From: Elymus sibiricus
Lineage: Eukaryota > Streptophyta > Magnoliopsida > Poales > Poaceae
Assembly (NCBI GenBank): GCA_039707655.1
Contig: CM077664.1
Coordinates: 198,642,195 to 198,706,194 of the forward strand
Length of the DNA stretch: 64,000 bases
Direction: 5' to 3'
Part shown: one piece after another, positions 46,532-57,784 of the stretch
How positions within the stretch are numbered: the first letter of the stretch is position 1
How the letters are laid out: each line of letters starts with the position of its first letter
The notes under the pieces: generated by a model
Told to the model about the DNA's origin: nothing
Databases searched by the model: none
The model's input: only the letters and a program-made list of their open reading frames with translations
Position numbers and translations under genes: made by a program

Positions 46532-47021
46532 GCCGGCATGTGGACAACAACTTCAATGCTGTTGGGCCTGGCCTTACTCAGATCCCACTTCTGAATGCTG
46601 ATGGGCCTGTTGGGCCCGTGGCCTCTCGTACCAGATGCTCCAGGGCCCAGACTCCAATTTCCACACTGGAAGTCAGGCGCAGCAACCGTATCAATAGATA
46701 CAATAGTTTCCGTGTGCCACAACCCTCTGACACTCATGCTCCATGCACCAAAGTACAGCCTAGGACTCAGCCGTCGGCCGGTCCAAGCTCATCTGCTTCC
46801 ATTGCTCAAGGTGATAGCACTGTCATCCCTCTGCCAACTCCCATTTTAACCCTGCAGAATATTGGCATCAACAGATGCGCTGTGCCACCTGAAGACTTAA
46901 CTGAAGCTACTCTTCTGGCTGAACCTTCTGAGGCTGCCACCAACCAAGAGGAGGGGCCGCTTGGTGATGGCGACACTGAGGATCTCACTTCCTCCACAGC
47001 TTAATCCCTGCCCTTTTATTT

Positions 47022-50000
47022 ATGTCACTTTTGCGTAGTTGGAATGTCCTTTGTTGGAACATTCATGGTTTGAATTCCAAAGCAAAACAATTGGCTTTGT
47101 CCAATGCTATTACTTCTAGTGGCTGCTCAGTCGTGTGTTTGCAAGAAACTAAAAAGACTATGATTGATCTTGCTTTTATTAAATCTTGCTACCCCAGACA
47201 ATTTGATAAATTTGCTTATGTACCATCACGTGGTGCCTCGGGAGGGTTACTTACCATTTGGAAAAGTTCTGTTTTCACTGGTCATGTTTTGACATCTGAA
47301 GACTTTGTTCTTTCCACCCGCTTTACCAGCACGCAAACTGCCCAGACTTGGACCCTCTTGAATATCTATGGGCCATGCAAAGGAGAGGAAAGAATCACAT
47401 ACACTGATTGGTTGTATAATCTTAACATTCCATCCTCTGAAGACTGACTTATTCTAGGGGACTTTAATTATATTCGAGCTCCGGATAATCGTAATAAACC
47501 AGGAGGCGATGTTAATGACATGTTCACTTTTAATGACATCATTCATAAGCAGAATTTGATTGAAATTCCTATAAAAGGCCGATCTTACACTTGGAGCAAT
47601 ATGCAGCAAGACCCCCTGCTCGAACAACTGGACTGGTTCCTGACATCACTTCATTGGAGCAATGTGTACCATAAAACCATGGTAAAACCACTTGGTAAAC
47701 CTGTCTCGGACCACATCCCTTGTGTGGTTAATATTGAAACTAATATTGCACGCAGCAAGCTTTTTAGGTTTGAATCCTTTTGGCTTCTTCACCCTGGTTT
47801 TATGGAGCTAGTTCAAGCAACATGGGCTAAACCGGTACAGTCTAATAATGCAGAGACTGTGCTTTGTCGCAAATTCAAATTGCTAAGGCGGGAATTAAAG
47901 ATTTGGAGCAAAAACATCTCCTGTCTGTCCATTGCTATTGAGAATTGTAATAAGACCTTGGTTGATCTAGATGAATTGGAAAACAAAAGGCCATTAGTGG
48001 TCCACGAAGTCAACTTTCGAAGCATTCTCAAGAAACATTTGATCCGTTTGCTGGGATATCAAAAACAATACTGGAAGAAACGATGTACTATTCGATGGGT
48101 GAAATTCGGGGACAAAAAGACAAAAAAATCAAGCCATTTCCATGGAAAGATATAGAAGAAACAATATTTCCACTCTTACCACCTCTGATGGAATCTGTAT
48201 TGATGATCACACAAGCAAAGAGACAGTATTTTTTCAAGCCTATAGAGAGAGATTCGGTACCTCAAGTAACACACACATGAAATTTGACCTCCAGTCAATC
48301 ATTCGACGAGTACCTAACCTCGAGCATCTCACTGACCCTTTTACTCAAGCAGAAATTGATGACATAATCAAAGAAATGCCAGCCGACAGAGCATCGGGTC
48401 CAGATGGCTTCAGTGGCATGTTCCTCAAAGCATGTTGGCACATAATCAAATCAGATTTTTATGCACTTTGCAACCAATTTCACGAAGGCAACCTTGATCT
48501 TACTAGCATCAATGATGGTCTGATCACCCTAATCCCAATGGTTGGCTCACCTGAAACAGTCAATGATTACCGACCGATCACCCTGCTCAATTGTTGTCTG
48601 AAACTAATTACAAAGATCCTTGCAAACCGGCTACAAAAAGTGATCCTGCAAATTATTCACAGAAACCAATATGGATTTATCAAAGGACGAACAATTCAAG
48701 ACTGCTTGGCGTGGGCCTTCCTATACATACATCAATGCCAAGCATCAAAGAAAGAAATTGTTCTGTTGAAACTTGATTTCGCCAAGGCCTTTGACACTAT
48801 TGAACATGCCCCGATGCTGGAAATTATGAAGAGAATGGGTTTCAATGATAAATGGCTCTCGTGGGTTAGGTGCATCTTCTCCTCTAGGAAATCATCGTTC
48901 CTTCTTAACGGAGTCCCAGGCAGACAATTTCACTGTCGACGGGGCGTTCGACAAGGAGACCCCCTATCCCTTTCATTTTTGTGCTTGCGGCTGACCTCCT
49001 CCAAGCAGCAATTAATGACGCCTTTCGACAAGGCCTGATCGAACTGCCTTTCCCCTGTCCTAGAAAAACTGATTACCCCGTGATCCAATACGTGGACGAC
49101 ACGATCCTAGTATTACCAGCATGTGCTAGACAAGCAATGATTATCAAGAATATCCTCTCAGATTATGCTTCCTCGATTGGACTCCACATAAACTTTCACA
49201 AGTCTACCCTGATTCCAATCAACGTCAACAACAATGATTGCTCCAGTATAGCGAATATCTTTGGATGCACAATAGGCACCATGTCGTTTACCTATGTTGG
49301 TTTACCTTTGGGAACTTCCCAGCCCACAATACAAGATTTCATGCCATTAGTCTGCAAAGCGGAGAGACGTCTCACCTCCACTCTCTCCATGATGTCATAT
49401 GGTGGAAAACTCACGTGGGTAAACTCTACTGTCACCTCTCTGCTCATTTATGCTCTGTGTACACTGAAATTCCAGCCAAAACTTATTGAGATGCTAGACA
49501 AAATAAGGAGGAGATGCCTCTGGATAAAAAAGACAGAGCAAGGGGACAAATGCAATTCATTAGCCGCCTGGGATATGGTATGCAAACCAAAAAAGCATGG
49601 TGGACTTGGTGTCATAAATTTGAAGGTACAAAACGAGGCACTGTTGATGAAATTTCTCCACAAATTCTACAATAAAAATGATACGCCTTGGGTCCAAATG
49701 ATTTGGGAGACCTATTATAGAGACAAGATCCCACATGCTTCTGAACCAGTTGGGTCTTTTTGGTGGCGAGATATACTCAAGCTAATGCCATTCTACAGAG
49801 GGATTTCATAAGTTAGTGTGGTCTGTGGCACGACTGCTCTCTTTTGGAAAGATTTATGGCGGGATGACGTGTTAGAAGTGACCCACCCTCATGCCTACTC
49901 CTTTGCGCTTCATGAAGACGTCTCAATCAAAAACTTCCTGGAGGCCACGTCACTGGCAGAAATGTTCCACCTCCCACTATCCTCCGAAGCCCATGAAGAA

Positions 50001-50621
50001 GTACGGGAGCTTCAAGCGATAACAATGCATGCACAACCCTTAACAGCAAACTCTGATGTTTGACATTACATTTGGGGGAAAGCTGAATACAGGTCGACTG
50101 ATTACTACCAGTTCTGTTTCAAAGACTTTCAGGCTCACCAAGCTTTCCAATGGCTTTGGAAATCCAAATGTGTGATGCAGATAAAAGTCTTTGGTTGGTT
50201 ACTACTACATGACAGACTCAACACACATAACATGCTGGTTCGTAGACACTACTATATCGGTGATGACCATGACTGTTTGCTTTGTGGTCTCCCCATTGAA
50301 GAAACATTGGACCACATGATTTTTACATGCCCTTTTAGCCAACAATGCTGGAACAGGATATATATGGACTGGCCACCCTTCACATGCAGGATGCAACTAC
50401 TACAAGATGTAAAACAAACTTGGAACAACCCCTTCTTTTTTGAGACATTCCTAGCAGCAGCATGGAGCATATGGAAAGAAAGGAATAATAAACACTTTAG
50501 GGGTGTCCAACCTAGCATGGAGTCATGGCTCAGGAGGTGTAAGGAAGATTTCAGCCTTCTCCAACATAGGGTCAGAGAGGAGCATAGACCTCTGATCAAC
50601 ACCTTTATTGCTTCCCTTTAG
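47022..50621 (+). pseudogene. LINE ORF2: endonuclease-reverse transcriptase, degenerate
   Basis: Starts at ATG 47022, 17 bases after the ORF1 stop. The AP-endonuclease domain (WNVLCWNIHGLN, QETKK, GDFN) runs to about 47740 with a TGA at 47445-47447. RT covers about 48380-49250: SGPDGFSGMF, DYRPITLLNC, KLDFAKAFDTIEH, RRGVRQGDPLS, and the active site YVDD at 49089-49100. A frameshift near 48120-48142 and a one-base loss near 48970 split it. A TAA (49809-49811) and a TGA (50061-50063) follow. The C-terminal Cys/His region CLLCGLPIEETLDHMIFTC (about 50277-50333) is of the zf-RVT type. It would nick target DNA and copy LINE RNA. The domain order fits the plant L1 clade. Confidence 0.92.
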
Positions 50622-50853
50622 ACCCAAACACACCTACTCTCTGTAATTCCTGCACCCCACCTTGCTGTCCAAAGTGGCAGAAGGCTTTTTGTAAATATGT
50701 AACTTTGTACTCTGATTTTATATTAATGGAAACGCAGTAGGAGCCTCTCCTACTGTTTAAGGTGTCAAAAAAATCATGTGTCCATGTTACCATCGCTCCA
50801 AGACGCCTAGCTTAGGACCCCTACCTCGAGAAATGCCAGATTTAGCACCGACA

Positions 50854-51780
50854 TTGGTGGCCCATACAGGTCCTCGCTGGTAGTCGCCGTGGTGCGATGT
50901 GAATTCAGATCGGCTCCGGCGCGATCTACGCATCGGAACCGAACTTCGTCGTCGACGTCGGCATCTTCATCGCCGGCTCGACTGGTCACCTCGGCTGGGC
51001 TGAGGACTACGCTCCGCGTCGGATCATCAAGATCGGATGGCTGCCTTCATTAATTCCAACTCCGATCTTTGTCAAGATCATGGAGGATTCATCCATGATG
51101 CTTGATCGGGGGCTCAATGTCAACATTGCCCTCGGGCGATTGTGCAGATTTTTCTGGACATCGGATTCGTGTTCGCCGTCTCCCTCTCTCCAAGCGTCGC
51201 TTTGAGGACTGCTTCGGTGCAATTGTGTGGAATTGAGTCTATAATGACCCTGTAAAATTTTATCGCGTTCCGATGAAGGAATCTGTAGTAATCGCTGATA
51301 TACCGAAGCCCTGTCGGATCTGGACGAGTTTGGGGCAAAGAATCCAGCAGTCAGCTCGGACGTCCTTTGGAAGATCCAACCGTCGATCGCCTGCAGAATT
51401 CCTATGTCAACAACCCCTCAAAATTTCAGCTCGATCCGATCATTCAAACTCCGAAACGAGTCCAAGGAGTGCATCAATTTTAGGATCTGTTTCCTGCGCG
51501 AAAACGAATCCGACCCGAGTTCATCTTTCTTCATGAACGGGATATTGGGCATCCTTTTTGGAGGAATTTTTTTCTAGGGTATTGTGTATTGTTCTCAAAC
51601 ACGTGCCTACGAATTCGCAGTGTCATCACTTCATCAAGCTGGCATTGACCGCATCACAAATTCCGACCTGCGTCGGCATCGCCGCGCCGTCGTTTCTTTA
51701 AGTCGACGTTTACCACGCCGACCTGCTTCGACACGTCGGCTGACGTGGGGGCTCCGGTGTCAACCCGCCGACCTTCTCTG
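50854..51780 (+). other. Element E internal region, left part
   Basis: Begins with TTGGTGGCCCATACAGG, the possible PBS. It has no recognisable protein; the sequence is rich in CGTCGG and CTCCGA-type words. It is interrupted by element F after CTCTG. Confidence 0.6.
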
Positions 51781-53996
51781 TGATACTTCCTTTTTAGTGA
51801 TCCGATAAAGGAACAGAAAGTACCCCAAACCTATTTCCCCAAAGAGGTGACCTTGGGTTATCGAACCTGCGAGAGGAAGGTTCCCTTGAAGCGATGGTCT
51901 CTAGCAAGTTTCTGTCAAAGAAATAATTCTAGCTTTTGACCGGATCAATCAAGCTAATTGTGATGAAACACTTATAATAAAAATAGGTATGGGTATTAGG
52001 TCTTAATGCTTACAACCATATATTTGTGTTGGGACCAAATATGATCTTAATTTGTGCACTGGAAGTCACCCATCGAGATGTGCTTGTTACGAACCGAAGT
52101 GAGTGATGTGTCCTAATAACATCTTGACCGGCGCGAGTCCTGCATCAAGAATCAGTTGTCCAACCGAAGGCCCTATCCATCGCACGGGGTTGCCTCGATA
52201 ATTAAGATTATAATAATCAGACAAGAGCTTTGGGCGTTTAATGACTACACCTCATGGATCCCCAAGGATTGGATCTGCGCCACCGTACTAAACCCTTATG
52301 TCACTGGTGTTCAGAATAACACTTCATGTTCTCCCTACCCTTAGCCTCTTCGTGGCTCGATCTCCATGATCCTGGGTACCTGCAGGGATGAATATCGCAG
52401 ACGAGACAAGAGACATCTACGGAACAATTTTATTTCACACATACGGGAAGTTAATTGAAAGCACTTCCGTTGATCCCTACAACAAATACAGCGGGTTACA
52501 AGGCCTATGCCTCAACCCATACCTTACCGAACTACTCACACATGAAGATCAGAACGCATGAAGAACACATTGAAGAATACATCTTGAAGATCGATCGATT
52601 GATAATATGTCTTACAATGGATGCTGTCGGAGTCTGGACTCCGGGGATCTAGAGGTTCGAACACTGGGGGCAAGTTGGTTCTTTCCGACCAAAGGTGACC
52701 ACGGCGAGGCTACGGCGAGAGCGCTATGCGGGAGCACGACAGGGGACACAACGGTACCCAGGTTCGGGCCACCTTGCGGTGTAAAACCCTACTCCTGCTT
52801 GTGGTTGGGATTGCTGTGGGCAAGAGGATGCTCTCGCGTACAAGGTAGGAGATGAAGGAATCGATCCCCTTTACAATGGCAGCCCTGCCCCTTTTATAGC
52901 CGCCCTGGTCCTCTTCCCCCAAAAACTAGGTGGGAAGGGTTGCCACACTTGACGGGTTTTGAAAGGGGACAGGCGCTCAGTCTATCCTGACTAAAGGCGG
53001 TCTTCGCCTGCAAAAGCATGATCTATGACGCGCTGGTGGGCTCGGTGGTGACCTCCTCCCTGCGCACCTTGCTGCCTCGGTTTTCCTTCACCAAACGAGC
53101 AATCCTTGGGACTTGCTTTGGGGGTGGGTAGCTGGGGCTGCCCCCTTAGCACCAAAGAGGAAAGCTTCTCTATCTGCGCCCGCTGGCACTACCCCGGCCG
53201 CCCTTCATCGCTACACGCGTCACCCACGTGATGGGCGCAGGACCGCGCAGTCGACATTTGGCTCGGGTGGCCTCGGGCGTCCGCCTCGGGGGGGGGGGTC
53301 GCCTTGGGAGGCAGCCTCGCGAGGCCCCTACTGCTGCCGCGGCTAAGTGCTGGTGGGTCGTGTCTTGAAGAGGGGTCCTCAGGAGGCCGACGCCTCGGGA
53401 GATGTCTTCGCTTCGCGGCGCCCTCAGATGGGCCGTGCCTTGGGCCTTCGCCAGGCGTCGTTTCCTGGGCCGCAGGCAGACGGGCCGGGGTACCCTGGTT
53501 CCCAATGGCCCGACAGATGCCTTGTGCGATGCTCGATTACAAGTATGATCTAGAGAGGAAGCAGTATGGTGGTGATGGTGGCTATGGAGATGGAAATGGC
53601 GGCGGCTAGGGTTGATGAGAGGGGATGAAGATGGCTCTGTTCTGGCTTCACTCGCGGATGTTCTGTTGACATTCAGGTGGACGAGGAGCCTCGGAATCCA
53701 CGCCATATGACCGCTCATACGAGCACTTACAGTCGTATGAAATGCCGTCTTTTGTGATGTCTTCACTGGTGCGCATCCTGATGATTTCTTCTATCTCCTT
53801 TTCCACTCCTTTCCATATTCACACGTGATTTCTTCCGTTTTTAGCCCATTTCCTGTGGAAACACATCAAAGAGAGGATTTGTGGAATCCTTTGCATTCAT
53901 TAGTCATTAGTACCAATATCGGAGCGAATATCTCAGTTTTAATGAAATATATCGGTTTAAACAAAGGGTGAATGAGTGTAAAAATATCACTCATCA
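51781..53996 (-). repeat. Element F 3' LTR, split by solo LTR H
   Basis: LTR bases are 51781-52624 and 53521-53996, about 1,320 bp. Relative to the 5' LTR it lacks about 28 bases near 53675 that hold the TATA-like TTTATAAAG. Confidence 0.88.
52625..53515 (-). mobile_element. Solo LTR H inside element F's 3' LTR
   Basis: 891 bp, ends TGTCGGAG...CCCGACA, TSD GATGC (52620-52624 and 53516-53520). A minus-strand TATAAAAGG lies near 52899-52890, which gives the orientation. No internal domain remains. It is absent from the other LTR, so it postdates F. Confidence 0.92.
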
Positions 53997-55741
53997 ACTC
54001 CCCCAAGCTTAAACTTGATCGTCCTCGAGCAACATAGAGAGAAATCTGAATCATAAGGAATTCAATTGTTTAAACCGAAATAACGAGAAGGTTTTGGCTC
54101 ACTTACGATCGGTACGCCTAGATAGCCCTCCGCTTCTTGACCTGAAAATGTAGTGTAGCTGTAGCGGTGGCATGGTTATTGTGCAAGTGTTAGTGAAGCA
54201 AAGATAATCAACACAAAGTTTTTGATGTACTAGATAAAACAACTTTGCAACACTCAATTCTATTTATTCTAGACAACACTTGCTTGCCAGGAATGCACGG
54301 AAGAGTTTTTCTTTGATGGAGCCTTAAAAACATAAATTAGGGAGTGAAAGGTATGTAGAAAAACATGATGCTACAGTGCTCATATACATTCCCACAATTA
54401 TCTCATCCTGAAGGCTCTCAAGCACTTTATTTCAATCATTGTTTGTTGAAACTTTGGTTGTCACGTGAAGGGATTATGCCAAATAAGTGATCATGCATAG
54501 AGTTTCGCCGTGGTTTAATCTTTGGGAACTATGGACCTCTGATATATGTCTCTTTTGAGCTCTTTTGATCAGCCCCCTTTATTTACCACATACACACCCA
54601 TTCAAGAGAAAGTCGAATAATATTCGTTTGTAGTGTTGCCACTATGTACGGTAACAAACTCATAGCCGAAATCCGAGCCGTAGCTCTAGTGGATCGTTCA
54701 TTGGCTAGCAGAGTCCTCAGCATAACATCAAGAAAGGTGACGAAGCCACATTTACACACGTACACGTGCATATAGTAGCAGGCCATGGCACGAGCGAGAA
54801 GCTGAAGCACCATGTAGAGATACAACACAAATTTTTGGCATAATGTCGTTCACCCTTCAACTAAGTTCCTCTAGACAATTTTATCCATAAGTGCTATCAA
54901 GTCTATTAAAATTAACATATGGGGTTGAACATTTCAAACATCATCTTCTCTACAATTTTTCTCAACACCCAAGTCTTTGAAGACTTTCTCTTGTGCATGG
55001 TTATTCTTAGTTAAGATTATTTCATTTAAAAACAGTCCCACGGCAAGTCTTGGTTATCTAGAATAAACAGAACAAAGGCTACAAAATTATTTCAGCTACT
55101 AGAACAAAACCTTTGTCTTAATTATCAAGATGTACTCCCTCTTGCACATATCACACATACTACTACTACATCTACTCTAAGTATTTCAAGTGGAAAAGAC
55201 GGGAGTCATAGGACATACCTTCACGGTAGTGAATTTACACACTTCTCTTCCTTATTCTTGCATTCCTCGTTGTTCAACGTAGATCAACTCCTCTGAAAAC
55301 TAAATGCAAATGAACTCCAAGGGGTAAAAAGAACAAGAACAAAGCAAAACTTATTCTACTTTTTTGGTTTTTGGGTTTTTGAAAACTAACTTGCAAACAA
55401 AAAATCGCAAAGGCAAAGAAAAACGAAAGCAAATAAAAAGCAGTGTTGGAACAAACCAAAATGAGTGTTTTGAAGCTCAACGAGCTTAAGTATAACCTCA
55501 TTACAACTTATTCAAATAATACCGCCACATCTTGATGTAGACATGGAGTTGACCTCCCCCAAGCTTAAGCTTTTGCAAGCCCAAACCGGAGGGATCATTG
55601 AGGTGGTTGGTCAGGAGCCCATCCTTGGCTCCTATTGGAGAAGCTTGAATTCATGTAGGCGGGCGTGCCTCGAAGGGACTCGGCGAGGCTGCTCATATCA
55701 TTGATAGAGCCCCGGAGACTGTAGAGTTCCGCGTAGGTGGT
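53997..55741 (-). other. Element F 3' non-coding region
   Basis: About 1.7 kb between the ATHILA-type ORF stop and the 3' LTR. It starts at the LTR side with the PPT. A second CTCCCCCAAGCTTAAGC near 55554-55570 repeats the PPT core (CTCCCCCAAGCTTAAAC at 53998-54014). No coding motif is seen. Confidence 0.65.
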
Positions 55742-57019
55742 TTAGGCTTCTTGTTGGGGCTGCTCCTCTTCTTCATCGGTGGTGAGTTCTTCTTCATGTA
55801 CTTGTTTGGGTTCCGGGCCTTCTTGGTCAAAAGCTGCACCTCCTGCCTGTGGAACATAATGCAATTGTCCATGTTCTATGGAAAAATGGTTAGGCATAGG
55901 AGTAGGCAACAAGTATGCCACTCCAGGAATTTTGATGCAATGACGACCACGGCTAACTACTACCATTCCAACGGTAGTAAGAACATGAATATTAACAAGC
56001 TTGTTACCAACAATGGGGCGAAGGTGATTGTAGTTGAGATCAAGGGAGTTGGCCAACATGGTGATCACTCCTCCACACACGATATCTCCTTGTGCATGAT
56101 TTGCTTGATGCGCGAGGTGTACCAAAAGTATTACCCCTAGGTTGAGCGAATAACTGACGTCAAGGTTTGCTGCTTTCCAGAGAACTAGCATGTTCTCATC
56201 ATTCACCTTAGAAACATCTCCTCGTGCCTGCAACGAGTTAGTGATAACATAATAGAAATAATGTATAGCAGGACTTTCCATGCAACTGGCTCTTTGCCTT
56301 GAGCCATGGATACTCATCTGGTAGAAGAATTGCCTCGGGTGCGGGTTAGTGAAATCATAAACATATCGAAGATCATCATCATTGTTGGGGAAGCCAAAGT
56401 GATTACTGGGCTGTTCTTTTGCTAGCTTCTAAAATAAGCTGGAATAAGCTGCCCCCTACCCAGCTTATTCTAGAAGCCCAACCAAATTTATTTATTTAGA
56501 AGCCTACTAATTAAGACTTGACTAGTAGGCTTTTAAAAAAATATTTTTAGTTGGGCTTCTAGAATAAGCTGGATAGGGGGCAACTTATTCTAGAAGCCCA
56601 AAAAAGGCACCAAAAGAACTGGCCCTACACCACTCATTGAGAGCGATGTTGAAATCTTGGTCCAAGAGACGGAAATTGATCCGCTCCTCCTCATATGCAC
56701 TTGGCATGAGCCCAACATTATGCGAGAGAGTACTAAGAAACTCAAGCGTAATGCGTTCATATGTCTCATATCCCTGATAAACAAAATGGTACAACCCGGC
56801 ATTATCACAAAGCAAATTGAAATCATTAGTAATACCTAGCTTAGCGAATGTTGACTCGCAAGCCCATTTGGTTGCTTTGATCTTCCTCGTACTAAGCTTC
56901 TGAAATTTCTTCCTTGCTTCACGGTTGGTGAAGACGATCCCCTGAGTAAAAACTTGTTGTGGTGGTGCGGTGGATGAACTCGAAGCACCGCGTACGTTAG
57001 TAGACCTCCTTGTAGACAT
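55742..57019 (-). pseudogene. ATHILA-type ORF of element F, split only by a MITE
   Basis: Starts at 57019 (MSTRRSTNVRG), stop at 55744-55742. Segments 57019-56626 and 56403-55742 sum to 1,056 bases, 352 codons, and no other break is seen. Motifs such as AKLGITNDFNLLCDNAGL, YERITLEFLSTL and NDDDLRYVYDFTNPHP resemble the Athila ORF (Pfam ATHILA) that follows pol in these elements. The C-terminus is acidic (TTDEEEEQPQQEA). Its role is uncertain; it has been compared with an envelope-like region by position only. It is in sense with gag. Removing the MITE and one TAC duplicate restores the reading frame, which shows the ORF was open when the MITE arrived. Confidence 0.82.
56407..56625. mobile_element. 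Tourist-like MITE in element F's ORF
   Basis: 219 bp with imperfect terminal inverted repeats of about 75 bp starting GGGC(CA)GTTCTTTTG, and a repeated core TTCTAGAATAAGCTGG. The 3-bp duplication TAC lies at 56404-56406 and 56626-56628. A second inverted repeat (AGCCTACTA...TAGTAGGCT) lies in the middle. A three-base duplication and GGGC ends suggest the PIF/Harbinger superfamily, though the usual target is TTA or TAA. Confidence 0.85.
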
Positions 57020-57159
57020 CGTAGATCGATCACATAGAAGGATTTGAACTGAAATCGAACGAGTAGGGAGATCGGGAAAAGTTTTGCTAGGGTTTGGAGG
57101 AAGAAGAAGAAGAAAAGAGAGAGATGGGGCGATTTACCTCCTTCCTCGGGCTCTTTGTG

Positions 57160-57580
57160 GCCACCAGGGCTCCATACAACCGGCCATACGAGCGGGGGCG
57201 CTCGTTTGAAAGGCCCTCGTTCACCCTGATAGCTTACCTACGCCTGTGCATACCTCATACGACCGCTGAAATGGGCGGCAGCTCCCGTATGGAACGCTGC
57301 CGAACACTCCGGTTATTTTCTTCTTCTGGTCGAGGATGTCATACGACCGCTCAAACGGGCGCGGGCGCCCGTATGGCACGCCGTCAAACGCTCTAGACTT
57401 TTTGTTTTCTGCGAAGGTTTCAAATGACCGCTCATACGAGCGCTTGCGCCCATATGGAACACCGTCGTTCATTCTGTCGCCTCCGGTTGTTTTGTGCTGG
57501 AACCGCCAGGAGGTCAAGCGACCGCCCAAACGACCGCTGTGGTCGCCTGAAAGGCCTTCTTTTGATCTGTTTCTTCCAAA
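57160..57580. repeat. Hairpin repeats CATACG...CGTATG in element F's leader region
   Basis: About five units, spaced 75-90 bases, each with CATACGACCGCTCAAACG-like and GCGCCCGTATGG-like halves. The halves are complementary, so each unit can fold. Related single units occur in both LTRs near 53705 and 60848. The region lies between the protease and the ATHILA-type ORF. Confidence 0.75.
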
Positions 57581-57784
57581 ACTTCTCTTTTTCATTGTTT
57601 TCCTGTGGGGTTAGTCCCAACACAATACATCGCCATATCTCTAGGCATCCAAACGTCAATGCAACATATAATTTAAATTGCACATAGCAAAGCCTTCATT
57701 AGAACAACTCCTCCAAACTCAACTTTTTTATCTAGAACTTCAATCACTCTTTTTTTCAATCGGTTAGCTCGACCGTAGTGGTGA

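Larger units (their letters stand above)
31312..47004 (+). pseudogene. LINE ORF1: zinc knuckles plus a DUF7597-like domain, split in three
   Basis: Reading segments are 31312-33048, 43897-44964 and 46537-47004. The frame resumes in register across both insertions, giving about 1,090 codons. The N-terminal part resembles the DUF4283 region of plant LINEs (FRFSVAGNKIGHFIHGLKD). Three CX2CX4HX4C knuckles follow (CAKCLQWGHNKSAC, CLNCYAPGHKVIAC, CVSCGHYSHEVKSC); a TGA at 32254-32256 sits just before the third. From about 32460 a long domain (MDPVPFLPPGWSIEHGP, HPFGIGMFAF, RDDYG-like and WTVQVNILRGDDW stretches) resembles what I remember as DUF7597, common in wheat proteins. The last segment is Pro/Ser-rich with a RRSNRINRY basic patch. 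ORF1 proteins bind the RNA template; the role of the second domain is unknown. Confidence 0.8.
31308..50769 (+). mobile_element. L1-type LINE, interrupted by element D and solo LTR G
   Basis: A non-LTR retrotransposon inserted in element E's LTR. The target duplication is about 16 bp, AAAATC(C/A)TGTGTCCAT, at 31292-31307 and 50770-50785, with one mismatch. ORF1 carries zinc knuckles and ORF2 carries endonuclease, RT and a zf-RVT-type tail. The 3' end is GGTGTCAAAAAAA. ORF1 starts four bases into the element, so the 5' end is probably truncated. After removing D and G the LINE is about 7.0 kb. ORF2 has three stops and two frameshifts, so it is dead. Confidence 0.92.
31069..50853 (+). repeat. 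Element E 5' LTR, truncated and split by the LINE
   Basis: LTR bases are 31069-31307 and 50786-50853, matching 63111-63418 of the 3' LTR. A TATA box (ATTATATAAACC) lies at about 31136-31147. The first 112 LTR bases are missing at the junction with element C. Confidence 0.85.

Noticed and set aside
57094..57687. Frames with repeated RSYERLRPYGTPS-like peptides
   Set aside because: They are translations of the hairpin repeat in several frames and strands; the repeat explains them.
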